A stretch of DNA of 64,000 nt. It comes from Ewingella sp. CoE-038-23. Lineage in GTDB: Bacteria; Pseudomonadota; Gammaproteobacteria; Enterobacterales; Enterobacteriaceae. The position numbers and the translations under genes were made by a program. The stretch is from contig NZ_JAZHOH010000001.1 of NCBI RefSeq assembly GCF_040419245.1, positions 2,728,001 to 2,792,000 on the forward strand. Direction: 5' to 3'. Under the pieces are notes generated by a model, which searched no databases, was not told the DNA's origin, and saw nothing but the letters and a program-made list of their open reading frames with translations. Below are positions 53,600 to 63,089 of the stretch, one piece after another. The number at the start of each line of letters is the position of its first letter. The first letter of the stretch is position 1.

Positions 53600-55646
53600 T
53601 CAGCTAACATGCTGCCGCCGATAAAGCAGGACGGCCAGCCACGGGCCGCCGAGTAGCGTTGCCATTAACCCGGCGGGTAACTGGCGTGGATAGAGGAGAT
53701 TGCGGCTCAGCCAGTCAGCAAAAATCATCAACAGCGCCGCAATCATCACCGCTAGCAGCAGCTGGGCCAGCGGGCGTCGCGCCCCAAGCTGACGGGCGAT
53801 GTGCGGGCCGAGCAGGCCAATAAACGACAGCGGCCCGACAATCAGCGTCGCAACGCCGGTCATCAGCGCCGCCAGCGCCATGACCGTCAGGCGGGCGCGC
53901 TGGGTGCGTAAACCCAGCGAGTGCGGCACCGACTCCAGCGGCAACAGCAGCAGGTAGCGCCGCACCAGCGGTGTAAACAGCAATAGAAGCAGCGCCAGAG
54001 CCAGCGCGGCGACGGCCATCGGCGTGGTGACGTAGTAGGTCGAGCCGGTCATCAGTTGGCGCAGCATGTTGGCCGCCATGCCGTTGTTGGTCATCACCAC
54101 TCCCGCTACTGACTGGAAAATCGCGGTGATCGCCAAACCACTGAGCAGCACGCGCTGTGGGGTAAATCGCCCCTGTCGCGCCGTCCACAGAGTCAGTAAA
54201 AGTGTGATAAACGCGCCGACCGCGCTGCTCAGCATCATGCCCGCAATCCCGGCTGTTGGGATAATCAGCAGCATCAGCGTAATACCCAGCGACGCCCCCG
54301 CGCCAATCCCCAGCAGCTCAGGGCTAGCCATCGGGTTGGCGGTCACTCGCTGAATAATCACCCCGGCCGCCGCCAGCAGCACCCCGGCTGACATCGCGGC
54401 AATCATCCGTGGCAGACGGAATGGCAGCAGCGCCAGCACGTCGTGCCACGCGTCCCAGTGCCAGCCGTGCAGCGTGCGCCCCACCGCCAGCGACAGCACA
54501 ATGCTCGCCACCAGCAGCAACAGCACCAGACCAAAGCGCGGCTTGAGAATACGTGCCTGACTTTGCGCCACCGTCTCCTTAATAGCTTGCAGCGAAATAC
54601 TGCGGATGCGCGGCAGATACCACAGCAGTAGCGGGCCTCCGGCCAGCGCGGTCATCATGCCGGTCGGCAGCAGCATGCCGTTAATCCCCGTCAGTCGACT
54701 GACGCCCTGATCGGTCAGCCACAGCAAGCCTCCGCCAATCAGCGGCGACCAAAGCAGCCGTTGGCGCAGCTTGTGCGCTCCTGCCAGCGCCGCCAGATGC
54801 GGAGCCGCCAGCCCGATAAAGCCAATCACCCCGACGGCGCTGATAACCAAGCTGCTGATCGCCAGTGCGCAGAGGATAACCACGCTGCGCACCGCCACCG
54901 GCGACATGCCGAGGGAGCGCGTGACCTGCTCATTCAGCGCCATCAGGCCGAGCGGCCGCAACATCAGTAGCACCGGCACCACGCAAATCGCCAGACGCGG
55001 CAGCAGCCAGAACAGCGTCTGGCTGTTCTCCTGCACCAGCGAACCGCCGCCCCAGATGAAAATCGCCGCCAGCGACTGGTCGTAAATAATCGATAAAAGC
55101 AGAGAAACTGAGCCGCAATAGAGATTCACCAGCATCCCGGCGAGGATCAGCGCCAGTGGCGAAAACGCCTGCCGCGACGCGAGTACAAACACCAGTAGCA
55201 TGGCCACCAGCGAGCCGCCCATGGCAAACCATTCGCGGCCCCACGCCAGCCACGCCGGAGCCGCCAAGCTGACCATAGTCAGGGCCAACGTTGCGCCGGA
55301 CGCCACGCCGAGAGTCATGGGTTCTGCCAGCGGGTTGCGCAGCGCCTGCTGCATCACCACGCCGGTAAAGGCCAAGGCCATGCCGCAAAGAACCGCCATC
55401 CACTGGCGCGGTAGCCATCCACTGGCGCGGTAGCCACATGTCATGGGCAATAATCGGCTTGGCCCCCGCCAACAGGCTATCGGCGTGCCAAAGCTGGCTC
55501 CACTGGGCCACCGGCAACAGCTGTGAAAGCTGCTGCACGCTGAGCAGCAGCGCAGCGAGATAGAGCAAAATACACAGCCACAGCGGCGAATTTTTTAGTA
55601 AAGAGGTGGCGGGATGCGCCGGGCTTGTCAGCGGGATTTGGCTCAT
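53600..55646 (-). pseudogene. FhuB-type siderophore permease, frameshifted by a 19-bp duplication
   Basis: The gene starts at ATG 55646, overlapping the binding-protein stop (ATGA). The first about 70 residues (MSQIPLTSPAHPATSLLKNS ... IIAHDMWLPRQWMA) are in one frame. The rest, from AVLCGMALAFTGVVMQQALR on, continues in another frame to 53600. The shift lies exactly at a tandem duplication (55395-55436). Removing one 19-bp unit would restore one frame of about 675 residues, the size of FhuB with two fused FecCD domains (RNPLAEPMTLGVASGAT, then TANPMASPELLGIGAGASLG). All the rest is intact, so the damage looks recent and possibly reversible. A restart inside the second frame (MPMTCGYRASG...) is conceivable. 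Confidence 0.85.
55395..55436. repeat. 19-bp tandem duplication inside the fhuB-like gene
   Basis: The unit GCCATCCACTGGCGCGGTA occurs at 55395-55413 and 55414-55432, and the next four bases (GCCA) continue the match. One extra unit changes the frame by one base and splits the permease gene. Confidence 0.95.
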
Positions 55647-56527
55647 GCGCGACCTCGCTGTTGCAGGCCTAGCGCCAGAGATTCAGCAAAGCGCACGGCG
55701 GTGATCAGTGCGCCATTTTGCGGCAAGCCGTCAGGCAAGGTGATGCAGTTTTCCGGCTGCAAAAGCGGCAGGCTGCGCCACAGCGCCGAGCCGGTAATGT
55801 CGCTGATATCAGGCTGCGGATAGGAAGGCAGCAGCACCACGCGGCCACGGCCTCCGGCGGCGAGCAGGTCCACAGAGGTCATGGCGAGACCCTGCGCGCT
55901 GGTCGCCAACTGGCTGGCATTTTTCAGGCCGAGGCGTGTCAGCACGTCATCAAACAGGCTGCCTTTGCCAAACAGGTACAGATGCAAAATCTCCAGCGGA
56001 TGGGCCAGATAGAGCGGCGTGTCGGCGAAAGGCTGAACCGCCAGCCGCGCTTTGTCCATCCGCGCATTCACGGCGGCGATGATCTGCTCGGCTCGCTCAG
56101 GTTGCCCCAGCGCGCCCGCCATTTGGCGCAAATTAGCCTGCGCCTGCTCGAGCGGAGAACTGCTGTAAGTGTTGAGCACCAACAGCGGCGCAATCTGCTC
56201 CAGTTGGGCTTTCGCCATCAGATGGCCGGGCGTCACCAGCAGCAGCGTCGGACGCAGTTCGCGCAGGGTTTCAAAATTGGGTTGGAATAGCAGGCCCACG
56301 TCAGCGACGTCGGCAGGCAGCGCGGGTTCGCCATACAGGCGGCGATACCACTGTGGCGCGGCCACGCCGACCGGCACCACGCCGAGCGCCAGCGCCATTT
56401 CGGTCAGGCCCCAGTCGAGGATCACCCAGCGCGGCGCGGGTCCTCCGGCGGCCAAGCTACAGAGAGGGGAAAGCCCCGAGCTTGCGCTCAGGGCCAGTGC
56501 GAGTTGCAGAAACTGACGACGATTCAT
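55643..56527 (-). CDS. FhuD-like iron-siderophore binding protein
   Basis: The start at 56527 (MNRRQFLQLALALSASSGLS) gives 294 residues and a signal peptide with twin Arg (NRRQFLQL), Tat-like as in E. coli FhuD. The class III binding-protein fold is seen in RWVILDWGLTEMALALGVVP, PNFETLRELRPTLLLVTPG and the final helix AVRFAESLALGL. It delivers the ferric hydroxamate-type siderophore to the FhuB permease. It lies two bases after the receptor stop and overlaps the permease start by four bases. Confidence 0.9.
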   Translation of the reverse strand: MNRRQFLQLALALSASSGLSPLCSLAAGGPAPRWVILDWGLTEMALALGVVPVGVAAPQWYRRLYGEPALPADVADVGLLFQPNFETLRELRPTLLLVTPGHLMAKAQLEQIAPLLVLNTYSSSPLEQAQANLRQMAGALGQPERAEQIIAAVNARMDKARLAVQPFADTPLYLAHPLEILHLYLFGKGSLFDDVLTRLGLKNASQLATSAQGLAMTSVDLLAAGGRGRVVLLPSYPQPDISDITGSALWRSLPLLQPENCITLPDGLPQNGALITAVRFAESLALGLQQRGRA

Positions 56528-56529
56528 GC

Positions 56530-58659
56530 TTACCACTGATAGCTCAGGGTCGCCAGATATTGGCGGCGCAGGCCGAAGTGACAGCCATTGTCCTGACAGT
56601 AGTTCAGGTACTGCTTGTCGGTCAGGTTTTGCACATTAAGCGCCAGTTGCCACGACTGCCAGCGGTAGCGCGCAACGGCGTCGAACACAGTGACCGCCGG
56701 GACTTTCAGGCTGTTTTGGCTGGTGGCATAACTGGTGCCGACATAGCGCGCGCCGCCGCCAAGGGTGACACCATCAAGCATGCCCGGCAGCGCGTATTCG
56801 GTCCATACCGCCGCCGTCTGGCGCGGAATGCCCACCGGATCCTTGCCCTGATTGCCAGTATTCGACGCCGTGACTTCCGGGTCGGTATAGGCATAGGAGC
56901 TGCTCACCAGCCATCGCGAGGTGATATTGGCTTTGGCTTCCAGCTCAAGGCCGCGCGAACGAATTTCGCCAGTCTGCACCGAGAAGTTCGGGTGATCCAA
57001 GTCCGCCGTCAGTACGTTTTGCTGGGTCAGGTCATACAGCGCCGCGGTGAATAAGGCGTCGAAGCTTTTCGGCTGGTATTTGATCCCCACTTCCGACTGC
57101 TTGCCCTTAGTTGGGCGGAAAACATCGCCGCTGAAGGTGGTTCCGGCCTGCGGCTGGAATGAGGTGGCGTAGCTGACATAAGGCGCGATGCCGCTGTCGA
57201 ACAGATACATCAGCCCGGCGCGGCCGGTGGTGGCGTAGTCGGTTTGCTCTTTACGCGTGTCGTTATCCAGATCGTTGCTGTGGCTTTCAGCCTTGTCGTA
57301 GCGCCCGCCGAGGTTCAGCAGCCACTGATTCCACTTCATCTGGTCTTGGGTATAGAAGCCGGTTTGCGACATATACAGCCGCGAATGGTCTGTCAGCGCC
57401 GGGGTCTGCACCGGCGTGCTGTAATCCGGGTTGAGGTAGTTAAGGTCAGAGGCATCTCCGTAGCCGCTGTTTTGCGTCAAGTCGTCATGCACGTAATCCA
57501 CGCCGAACAGCATGTCGTGATCCACCGGGCCGGTGTCGAACTTGGCCTGCAAATGGGTATCAACGTCGAAGTCTTTTAACTTCTCATTAATGTGCATGCT
57601 GTAGCGATGCACCTCCGGCGCGTTGGCAACCACGCCAAACGGATAAACCATGGTGTAGTCGCTGCGGGTCTGCATGTAGCGCAGGTTCTGGTGCAGGGTC
57701 CAGACATCATCGAAATGGTGCATGAACTCATAACCCACGCTCTCCTGCGAACGGCTATAGCTGTCGAAGCCCGGCTGACCACCGTAGAAGTTGTCAGAGA
57801 TTTTGCCATTCGGGTTATTCACCAGCGTGCCTTGGACCGGCAATTGGTTGAAGAAACCGGCGTCCGGGTCTTTGCGGAACTGGCTGAGGAAGGTCAGGCT
57901 GGTGTTGTCATCGGGCTGCCACGTCAGGGCTGGAGCGATGTCGTAATGTTTATACTTGGTGTAATCCACCTGCGTGTCAGTCTTCGACGCGGTGCCGGTC
58001 AAACGCCCGAGCCAGTGCTGATCGTTGTCCAGCGAGCCGGACAGATCCAGCCCGCCTTCGGTCAGATTGTTGTTGCCGGTGGTGACATAGATTTCATGCA
58101 GCGGGTCCGCCGTCGGCCTTTTGCTGACCAGATTCACCACCCCGCCCGGACTGGCTTGACCATAAAGCACCGAGTTCGGCCCTTTGATCACTTCAATCTT
58201 ATCCAGCAGGTAGGCGTCGTAGTTCGGGCGCGACCAGTAGGTCACGGTGGGCAAACGCAGCCCGTCGAGGTATTCATCGGCGTTGAAACCGCGAATGATG
58301 ATGGTGTCGAAGCGGGTATCAGCCCCGCCCGCTTCCGACTGCACGCCACCCAGATAGCGCAATGCCTGCGACACGTTCTGCGCACCCTGCGCGGCGATCT
58401 GCGCCTGCGTCACCACTGACACGCTCTGCGACGTTTCAATCAGTGGCCGGTCAATTTTGGTCGCGCCGCTGGCTTTCTTGGCGACAAAATTGGTGCTTTC
58501 GTCACTGTCCGCCGTCGAGGAAACCGTCACTGAAGGCAGCACCGTGGTCGCGGCAGCGCTGGTCTGATTTTGTGCTGCGGCCTGCACTTGTCCTGCAATC
58601 AATGTCATCAACAGCGCCGCGCTGAGCGGTTTAAGCCTAAACCCGAATTTACCCTGCAT
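56530..58659 (-). CDS. TonB-dependent siderophore receptor (FhuA/FoxA-like)
   Basis: This 709-residue outer-membrane receptor has a signal peptide ending GQVQA (about residue 27). The plug domain (about 60-170) shows TSQSVSVVTQAQIAAQGAQN, DTIIIRGFNADEYLDGLRLP and the conserved IEVIKGPNSVLYGQASPGGV. A 22-strand-type beta-barrel ends NLTDKQYLNYCQDNGCHFGL and a terminal aromatic (SYQW). FhuA/FoxA-class receptors take hydroxamate siderophores (ferrichrome, ferrioxamine). The exact ligand cannot be told. A Fur box lies upstream. It is the first gene of the receptor-fhuD-fhuB-tonB operon. Confidence 0.93.
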   Translation of the reverse strand: MQGKFGFRLKPLSAALLMTLIAGQVQAAAQNQTSAAATTVLPSVTVSSTADSDESTNFVAKKASGATKIDRPLIETSQSVSVVTQAQIAAQGAQNVSQALRYLGGVQSEAGGADTRFDTIIIRGFNADEYLDGLRLPTVTYWSRPNYDAYLLDKIEVIKGPNSVLYGQASPGGVVNLVSKRPTADPLHEIYVTTGNNNLTEGGLDLSGSLDNDQHWLGRLTGTASKTDTQVDYTKYKHYDIAPALTWQPDDNTSLTFLSQFRKDPDAGFFNQLPVQGTLVNNPNGKISDNFYGGQPGFDSYSRSQESVGYEFMHHFDDVWTLHQNLRYMQTRSDYTMVYPFGVVANAPEVHRYSMHINEKLKDFDVDTHLQAKFDTGPVDHDMLFGVDYVHDDLTQNSGYGDASDLNYLNPDYSTPVQTPALTDHSRLYMSQTGFYTQDQMKWNQWLLNLGGRYDKAESHSNDLDNDTRKEQTDYATTGRAGLMYLFDSGIAPYVSYATSFQPQAGTTFSGDVFRPTKGKQSEVGIKYQPKSFDALFTAALYDLTQQNVLTADLDHPNFSVQTGEIRSRGLELEAKANITSRWLVSSSYAYTDPEVTASNTGNQGKDPVGIPRQTAAVWTEYALPGMLDGVTLGGGARYVGTSYATSQNSLKVPAVTVFDAVARYRWQSWQLALNVQNLTDKQYLNYCQDNGCHFGLRRQYLATLSYQW

Positions 58660-58702
58660 GTGTGTCCCCGAAAATAAAACAATGACTCAATAATGAGGAT
58701 AC

Positions 58703-58719
58703 AAATGATAATCATTAAG
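58703..58719. promoter_or_regulatory. Fur box upstream of the siderophore receptor
   Basis: AAATGATAATCATTAAG contains the NATAAT repeats of the Fur consensus (GATAATGATAATCATTATC). It lies 44 bp before the receptor start and about 110 bp before the divergent AraC gene. Confidence 0.85.
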
Positions 58720-58829
58720 TTTTAATTGAACAGAGGACGGGATAGAATGCTTGCGATGTTTGTTCGGGAAATAGCGCGAAACAGACAGAATTCGGCGAAT
58801 TTAACGCAATTGATGAGCGATTGTTGGAA

Positions 58830-59615
58830 ATGGACAAAATCTGGCGCAAAGGTTACGGGGTGGAGATACCACCAGCGGCCCCGCAGTTAGTGGCCCGCAG
58901 TCATTTTTACAGCAATCAGTCTCGCGAGAACTGGCATTCTCACTCCGCCGCGCAGCTGCTGTTTTGCACCCAAGGCGTGATACGCGTCCTGACCCCGCAA
59001 GCCTCGTGGACCCTCGGCCCGATGCGCGCTATCTGGCTGCCGTCGGACTGCCAGCACGAGCTGCACGCCCTTGGCGACATCACCACTTTCAGCCTTTATC
59101 TCGACCCGCATACCGCAAGCTCATTGTGGTTAAAATGCCGCACTTTGCAAGTTAGCCCTCTGCTCAACGAGCTGGTGCAGGCACTGCTGGTCGGGCAGTC
59201 TGCCACGCCGCCGAATGTCGCCCGCATTGCTCTTATCTCCCCGCTATTGCTCGACGAGTTGCGTCAGGCGCAGAACAGCACGGTGTGTAATTTGCCGCTG
59301 CCGACCGACCGCCGCCTGCGCAATATCTGCGAACTGATGCTGGCGACGCCGGAAAACAATGACACGCTGGAGCTGTGGGGTAACAAGGTGGGAGCCAGTT
59401 CGCGCACCCTCGCCCGGCTGTTCCGCGAGCAGACCGGGCTGACTTTCGCCCAGTGGCGCCAGCAACTAAGGCTGGCTGAAGCCGTAGGCCAGCTGGCTCA
59501 GGGCCAGACGGTGATGGCTATCGCCAACCAGTTGGGCTATCACAGCCCCAGCGCCTTTATCTCGATGTTCAAGAAGTCGCTGGGAGACACGCCGCAGCGC
59601 TACCTGCGCGCGTGA
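58830..59615 (+). CDS. AraC-family regulator of the siderophore locus
   Basis: The ATG at 58830 (MDKIWRKGYGVEIPPAAPQ) gives 261 residues; TTG codons just upstream (58821, 58824) are alternatives. The N-terminal cupin-like domain (WHSHSAAQLLFCTQGVIRVL) is followed by two helix-turn-helix motifs (LELWGNKVGASSRTLARLFR, TVMAIANQLGYHSPSAFISM). It is divergent from the Fur-boxed receptor gene, so it probably acts as a siderophore-responsive activator like YbtA/PchR, though it lacks their exact layout. It resembles the AraC protein at 20835 in domain order. Confidence 0.87.
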   Translation: MDKIWRKGYGVEIPPAAPQLVARSHFYSNQSRENWHSHSAAQLLFCTQGVIRVLTPQASWTLGPMRAIWLPSDCQHELHALGDITTFSLYLDPHTASSLWLKCRTLQVSPLLNELVQALLVGQSATPPNVARIALISPLLLDELRQAQNSTVCNLPLPTDRRLRNICELMLATPENNDTLELWGNKVGASSRTLARLFREQTGLTFAQWRQQLRLAEAVGQLAQGQTVMAIANQLGYHSPSAFISMFKKSLGDTPQRYLRA

Positions 59616-59684
59616 GCCTTCAGAACCTTTTATCCGTCACTCAGTAAAAATGAGTATTAAGCGTTTTTAACCGTTCGTGATATT

Positions 59685-59721
59685 TAACTATTCGTGATAA
59701 AAATATTCATTCGAATAGTTA
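59685..59721. promoter_or_regulatory. 10-bp inverted repeat upstream of the exporter gene
   Basis: TAACTATTCG (59685-59694) and CGAATAGTTA (59712-59721) are perfect arms 17 bp apart. TTCGTGATA is also repeated directly at 59674 and 59691. It lies 93 bp before the MFS start and may be an operator for the AraC regulator. Confidence 0.5.
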
Positions 59722-59813
59722 CCCCGCTATTAATACCAATAATTATTGTCTGGTCATCGGCAGGATTTTCCCTTTGCCGCTGTCAGCAAAATAGTGATTT
59801 TCAGGAACTGATC

Positions 59814-61079
59814 ATGCCCCCACACCCCGAAAACTCGGCGTCGTTACTGCAACACCGCTCTTTTGTCGCCTTCTGGATAGCCCGCGCGGGTTCCAGCTTT
59901 GGGTTCCAAATCTTATCAATCGTGGTCAGTTGGCAGATCTATTCGATCACTGGCCGCGCCTTAGATCTCGGCCTCATCGGCCTCGCGCAGTTCTTGCCGT
60001 CGGTGACGCTGGCACTGGTGGCGGGCCACGTCGCGGATCAGTTTGACCGTCGGCGCATTGTGCTGCTGGGGCAAATTGTCGAATGGCTGGCAATTGCCAC
60101 GCTGGCCGGGCTGGCCATTACCCAGAACATCAATGAAATCAGTATTCTTGGGCTAATTTTTCTTATTTCGACCGCGCGCGCCATGGAAGCGCCTTCGATG
60201 CAGTCCATGTTGCCCGCGCTGGTGCCGCCATCCATGCTGGCACGCGCCATGGCTGCCAACGCGGTGGCTGGGCAAGCGGCGGCCATGGTTGGCCCGGCAA
60301 TTGGCGGTTTTTTGTATATTGCCGGTTCGGGTGCCGCCTACGCGGTATGCGCCGCGCTGTATCTGCTGTCGATTGTGATGGTCAGCCGCTTACAGTATGA
60401 GCAGGCACAGCCGAAGCGCGTTCCAGCCACCTTCGCCACGCTGTTTGCCGGTATTCGCTTTATTCGCAATCGCAAAGACGTGCTGGGCGTGATTTCCCTC
60501 GACCTGTTCGCCGTACTGCTCGGCGGCGCCACCGCGCTGTTGCCAATCTTCGCCAAAGATATTCTGCACACCGGCCCTTGGGGGCTTGGCCTGCTGCGCG
60601 GCGCGCCGGCGGTGGGTGGGCTGCTGGTCGGCTTCTGGCTTAGCCGCCGGGCGATGACCCGCAACGTCGGCATGATTATGTTTATGTCAGTGGCCGGTTT
60701 TGGTGTGGCAACCCTGATATTTGCCCTGTCGAGCACCCTGTGGCTGTCAATTATTGCCCTGTTCTTCCTCGGCGGATTCGACATGGTGAGCATGGTTATT
60801 CGCGGCGCACTGGTGCAGCTCGATACGCCGGACGACATGCGCGGGCGCGTCAGCGCGGTAAACTCGATATTTATCAACACCTCAAATCAGCTGGGCGAAT
60901 TTGAATCCGGGCTGTTGGCCGCCTGGCTGGGGGCCGTTCCCGCCGCCGCGCTCGGCGGCGTGGGTACTATTATCGTGGTCGGCCTGTGGATGGCATGGTT
61001 CCCCAGCCTGCGTAAAAGGCAAAAGCTGGAGAATGAGAAGCCAGAAGAAAGCTCGGTAGCCCAGCCTGCTTCGGTCTGA
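59814..61079 (+). CDS. EntS-like MFS transporter (putative siderophore exporter)
   Basis: The ATG at 59814 (MPPHPENSASLLQHRSFVAF) has AGGA eight bases upstream and gives 421 residues; the frame to 59694 is not transporter-like. It resembles the MFS-3/EntS group: FWIARAGSSFGFQILSIVVS, GHVADQFDRRRIVLLGQ (motif A) and RAMEAPSMQSMLPALVP. About 12 hydrophobic segments are present. EntS exports enterobactin. Here no siderophore synthesis genes are present, so the protein may export the desferri-siderophore after iron release, or another compound. Confidence 0.83.
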   Translation: MPPHPENSASLLQHRSFVAFWIARAGSSFGFQILSIVVSWQIYSITGRALDLGLIGLAQFLPSVTLALVAGHVADQFDRRRIVLLGQIVEWLAIATLAGLAITQNINEISILGLIFLISTARAMEAPSMQSMLPALVPPSMLARAMAANAVAGQAAAMVGPAIGGFLYIAGSGAAYAVCAALYLLSIVMVSRLQYEQAQPKRVPATFATLFAGIRFIRNRKDVLGVISLDLFAVLLGGATALLPIFAKDILHTGPWGLGLLRGAPAVGGLLVGFWLSRRAMTRNVGMIMFMSVAGFGVATLIFALSSTLWLSIIALFFLGGFDMVSMVIRGALVQLDTPDDMRGRVSAVNSIFINTSNQLGEFESGLLAAWLGAVPAAALGGVGTIIVVGLWMAWFPSLRKRQKLENEKPEESSVAQPASV

Positions 61080-61101
61080 TTCAGCCTTCAATACAAAGCA
61101 A

Positions 61102-61131
61102 AAGGCCCTGTCATTAATGACAGGGCCTTGT
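61102..61131. terminator. Bidirectional terminator between exporter and yeeX
   Basis: A 14-bp perfect stem (AAGGCCCTGTCATT / AATGACAGGGCCTT, 61102-61115 and 61116-61129) between A-rich and T-rich flanks, at a convergent gene junction. Confidence 0.88.
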
Positions 61132-61154
61132 TTATTTGGCGCTTTTACAGCGGC

Positions 61155-61487
61155 TTATTTGCTTTCGTTGGCTTTGATTTCGCCCATCGCTTTCAGCTTT
61201 TTAGACATCTCGCGGCGTTCTTTTGACAGGTCAGCATTACGGATGATGTAGTCATCAACGCGATCTTCATAGTCGCCGCGCATGCTGGCAATAATCGCCT
61301 GAATTTCGTCGATGCTCATACCCTGTTTGATGTAATCGCTCAGGTTGTCGAGCAGCAACACACGTTTCTGGTTATCACGGATTTTCTTTTCGTTATCAGC
61401 AATTTCGCGTTGCAGTTTGTTCTTGCGGCGGAAAATTCGTACGAACTCCAGTACGTCATGGAAACTCGGCTTGTTGATATTGTCCAT
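61155..61487 (-). CDS. yeeX: DUF496 protein YeeX
   Basis: The start at 61487 ([20 protein letters not shown]) has GAAGGTG seven bases before and gives 110 residues, against 109 in E. coli YeeX. The sequence is close throughout ([40 protein letters not shown]). It is a highly charged helical, coiled-coil protein of unknown function. It lies downstream of yeeA as in E. coli. Confidence 0.93.
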   Translation of the reverse strand: MDNINKPSFHDVLEFVRIFRRKNKLQREIADNEKKIRDNQKRVLLLDNLSDYIKQGMSIDEIQAIIASMRGDYEDRVDDYIIRNADLSKERREMSKKLKAMGEIKANESK

Positions 61488-61631
61488 TTTAACACCTTCG
61501 ATTAAGTTACACAGATTCAGTGACTGACTGCCCGGAACGTAGGTTACAGCGTAGCAGGAAAAGCCTGCGCGTTCAGAACGAAAGTCCAATTGCTTTATCT
61601 TACCCGTTTTCATGGGCAGACAAAAATGCCA

Positions 61632-62729
61632 TCACGCTTTCTCCAGCGGATTGGCGGGAATTTGCACCTCTTCCTTGCGCATGGTCATGGTTATCAGATC
61701 CCCCAACGCCTGCAATTGCTCGGCAACCTGCATGCTCAGCCACACATAGCCGTAGATTGGCGCTTCCAAGTGCTGGCTGGCGTTCATCTCTTGCATAAGC
61801 TGTTTCAGCTCTTCCACTGACTCATTCAACTGATGATTCAGCGCGCCTTCATCACCTTTCGTGCCATTGAGCAGCATATCACTGAGCTTTTCCAGCGAGT
61901 CGAGCATCAGCAACTGCGCGCTGCGCAAGCTGCGGGCATTGAGCATCAGGTAGTGGCTTTCGCGGGAACTCCAGTAGGCATCTGCCAGTAATTCCAGCGT
62001 ACACAACAGGTTGCGGCTCAGGGTCTGAATGGCGTCAAAGACTTCGCGCGGGATATGCGACTCTTTACTGGCTGGCGCAAACAGGGCGCGCATCTTCACC
62101 ATCTGGTTCATGGATTTTTTCAGCTTGCCTTCCAGATGGGGCCTTTCCAGCATGTTCGGCGACAGCCAGGCGCTGTAAAGCTTATTCAGCGAGGTCAGGT
62201 AATCCGCCATCTGCATGCGCCAGTGAATAAAGGCGCGCTGCGGGTAGATACTGGCGAAGAACAGCGCCAGCAAGGAGCCGAACACCACGTCCCCCGAACG
62301 CCACAGCGCGGTGTGCATGTCCCCCGGCCCCGCGCCGCAGACCACCGCCAGCGTTACGCCGATCAGCAACGCCATGTAGGGCCGCTTGCCGAGGGTCAGA
62401 TAGCCACTGACGAACATCACCACGCCGCACCACATCAGCATTAAAGGCAGAGAATAAAGTTCGAGCCAAAGCGCAATCAGCCCGGACGCCGAGCCAAAAA
62501 CCGTGCCCGCAATGCGCTCCGCCACGCGCTGTAACACATTGCCCCAGAAGGAGATCGGCCCCATCACCACCACTAAGGTGATCAACGGCCAGGTGCCTTC
62601 GGGGATCTCCGTCAGGCGCACAATCAGGAACGTCAGAATGAACGCCAGCGCGATCCGCAGTGCGTGCGTGATGCGGTAATTGCTATAAATCACGTTATCC
62701 AGCGGCGAGATTTTCTTGTCCAGACGCAT
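61632..62729 (-). CDS. yeeA: YeeA, FUSC-family inner-membrane protein
   Basis: The ATG at 62729 (MRLDKKISPLDNVIYSNYR) gives 365 residues; an in-frame TTG five codons earlier is possible. The N-terminal half has six hydrophobic segments of the fusaric-acid-resistance/aromatic-acid exporter type (ALAFILTFLIVRLTEIPEGT, GPISFWGNVLQRVAERIAGT), as in YeeA of E. coli (352 residues). A cytoplasmic helical C-terminal half follows. Function is presumed transport but not shown. It is upstream of yeeX on the same strand. Confidence 0.91.
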   Translation of the reverse strand: MRLDKKISPLDNVIYSNYRITHALRIALAFILTFLIVRLTEIPEGTWPLITLVVVMGPISFWGNVLQRVAERIAGTVFGSASGLIALWLELYSLPLMLMWCGVVMFVSGYLTLGKRPYMALLIGVTLAVVCGAGPGDMHTALWRSGDVVFGSLLALFFASIYPQRAFIHWRMQMADYLTSLNKLYSAWLSPNMLERPHLEGKLKKSMNQMVKMRALFAPASKESHIPREVFDAIQTLSRNLLCTLELLADAYWSSRESHYLMLNARSLRSAQLLMLDSLEKLSDMLLNGTKGDEGALNHQLNESVEELKQLMQEMNASQHLEAPIYGYVWLSMQVAEQLQALGDLITMTMRKEEVQIPANPLEKA

Positions 62730-63089
62730 GCGGTGCCCATTCAAAAAGCGGAAGAATCAATGGCGGGTAGTTTAGCCGAGTTGTGGTGGGGGATCACTGC
62801 GGTTTTACTGGGGTTGAATCAAACTTTAGTCGAATATCCAGCACATGCCGAAGCTTGACAGATTTCCCCATGACATCTGGCCGTCGAATGGTATCCTTAA
62901 CGGCTGTTTGCTATGCCGCAACATCACTTTTCGCCGCGATTAAGGGTCAATTCCGCAATGTCAGACAAGCCGCAAAAAACCTTCTATTTTCATGATTACA
63001 GACATTGCCACTTAACTTGATGATTTATATTGGGTGTTGGAGCGCCAACTTCCATGTATGTACGCATTTATGTACGCAGACCGTAATTC
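62730..63089. other. Intergenic boundary between yeeA and prophage-type genes
   Basis: No supported gene is seen. A small hairpin (GTTGG-AGCG-CCAAC near 63038-63051) and repeated TGTACGCA/TGTACGCAG words (63058-63080) are present. The change from core genes to a phage tail gene falls here. Confidence 0.4.

Noticed and set aside
57592..58419. 275-residue frame antisense to the siderophore receptor
   Set aside because: Shadow frame of a GC-rich gene; no ribosome-binding site or domain.
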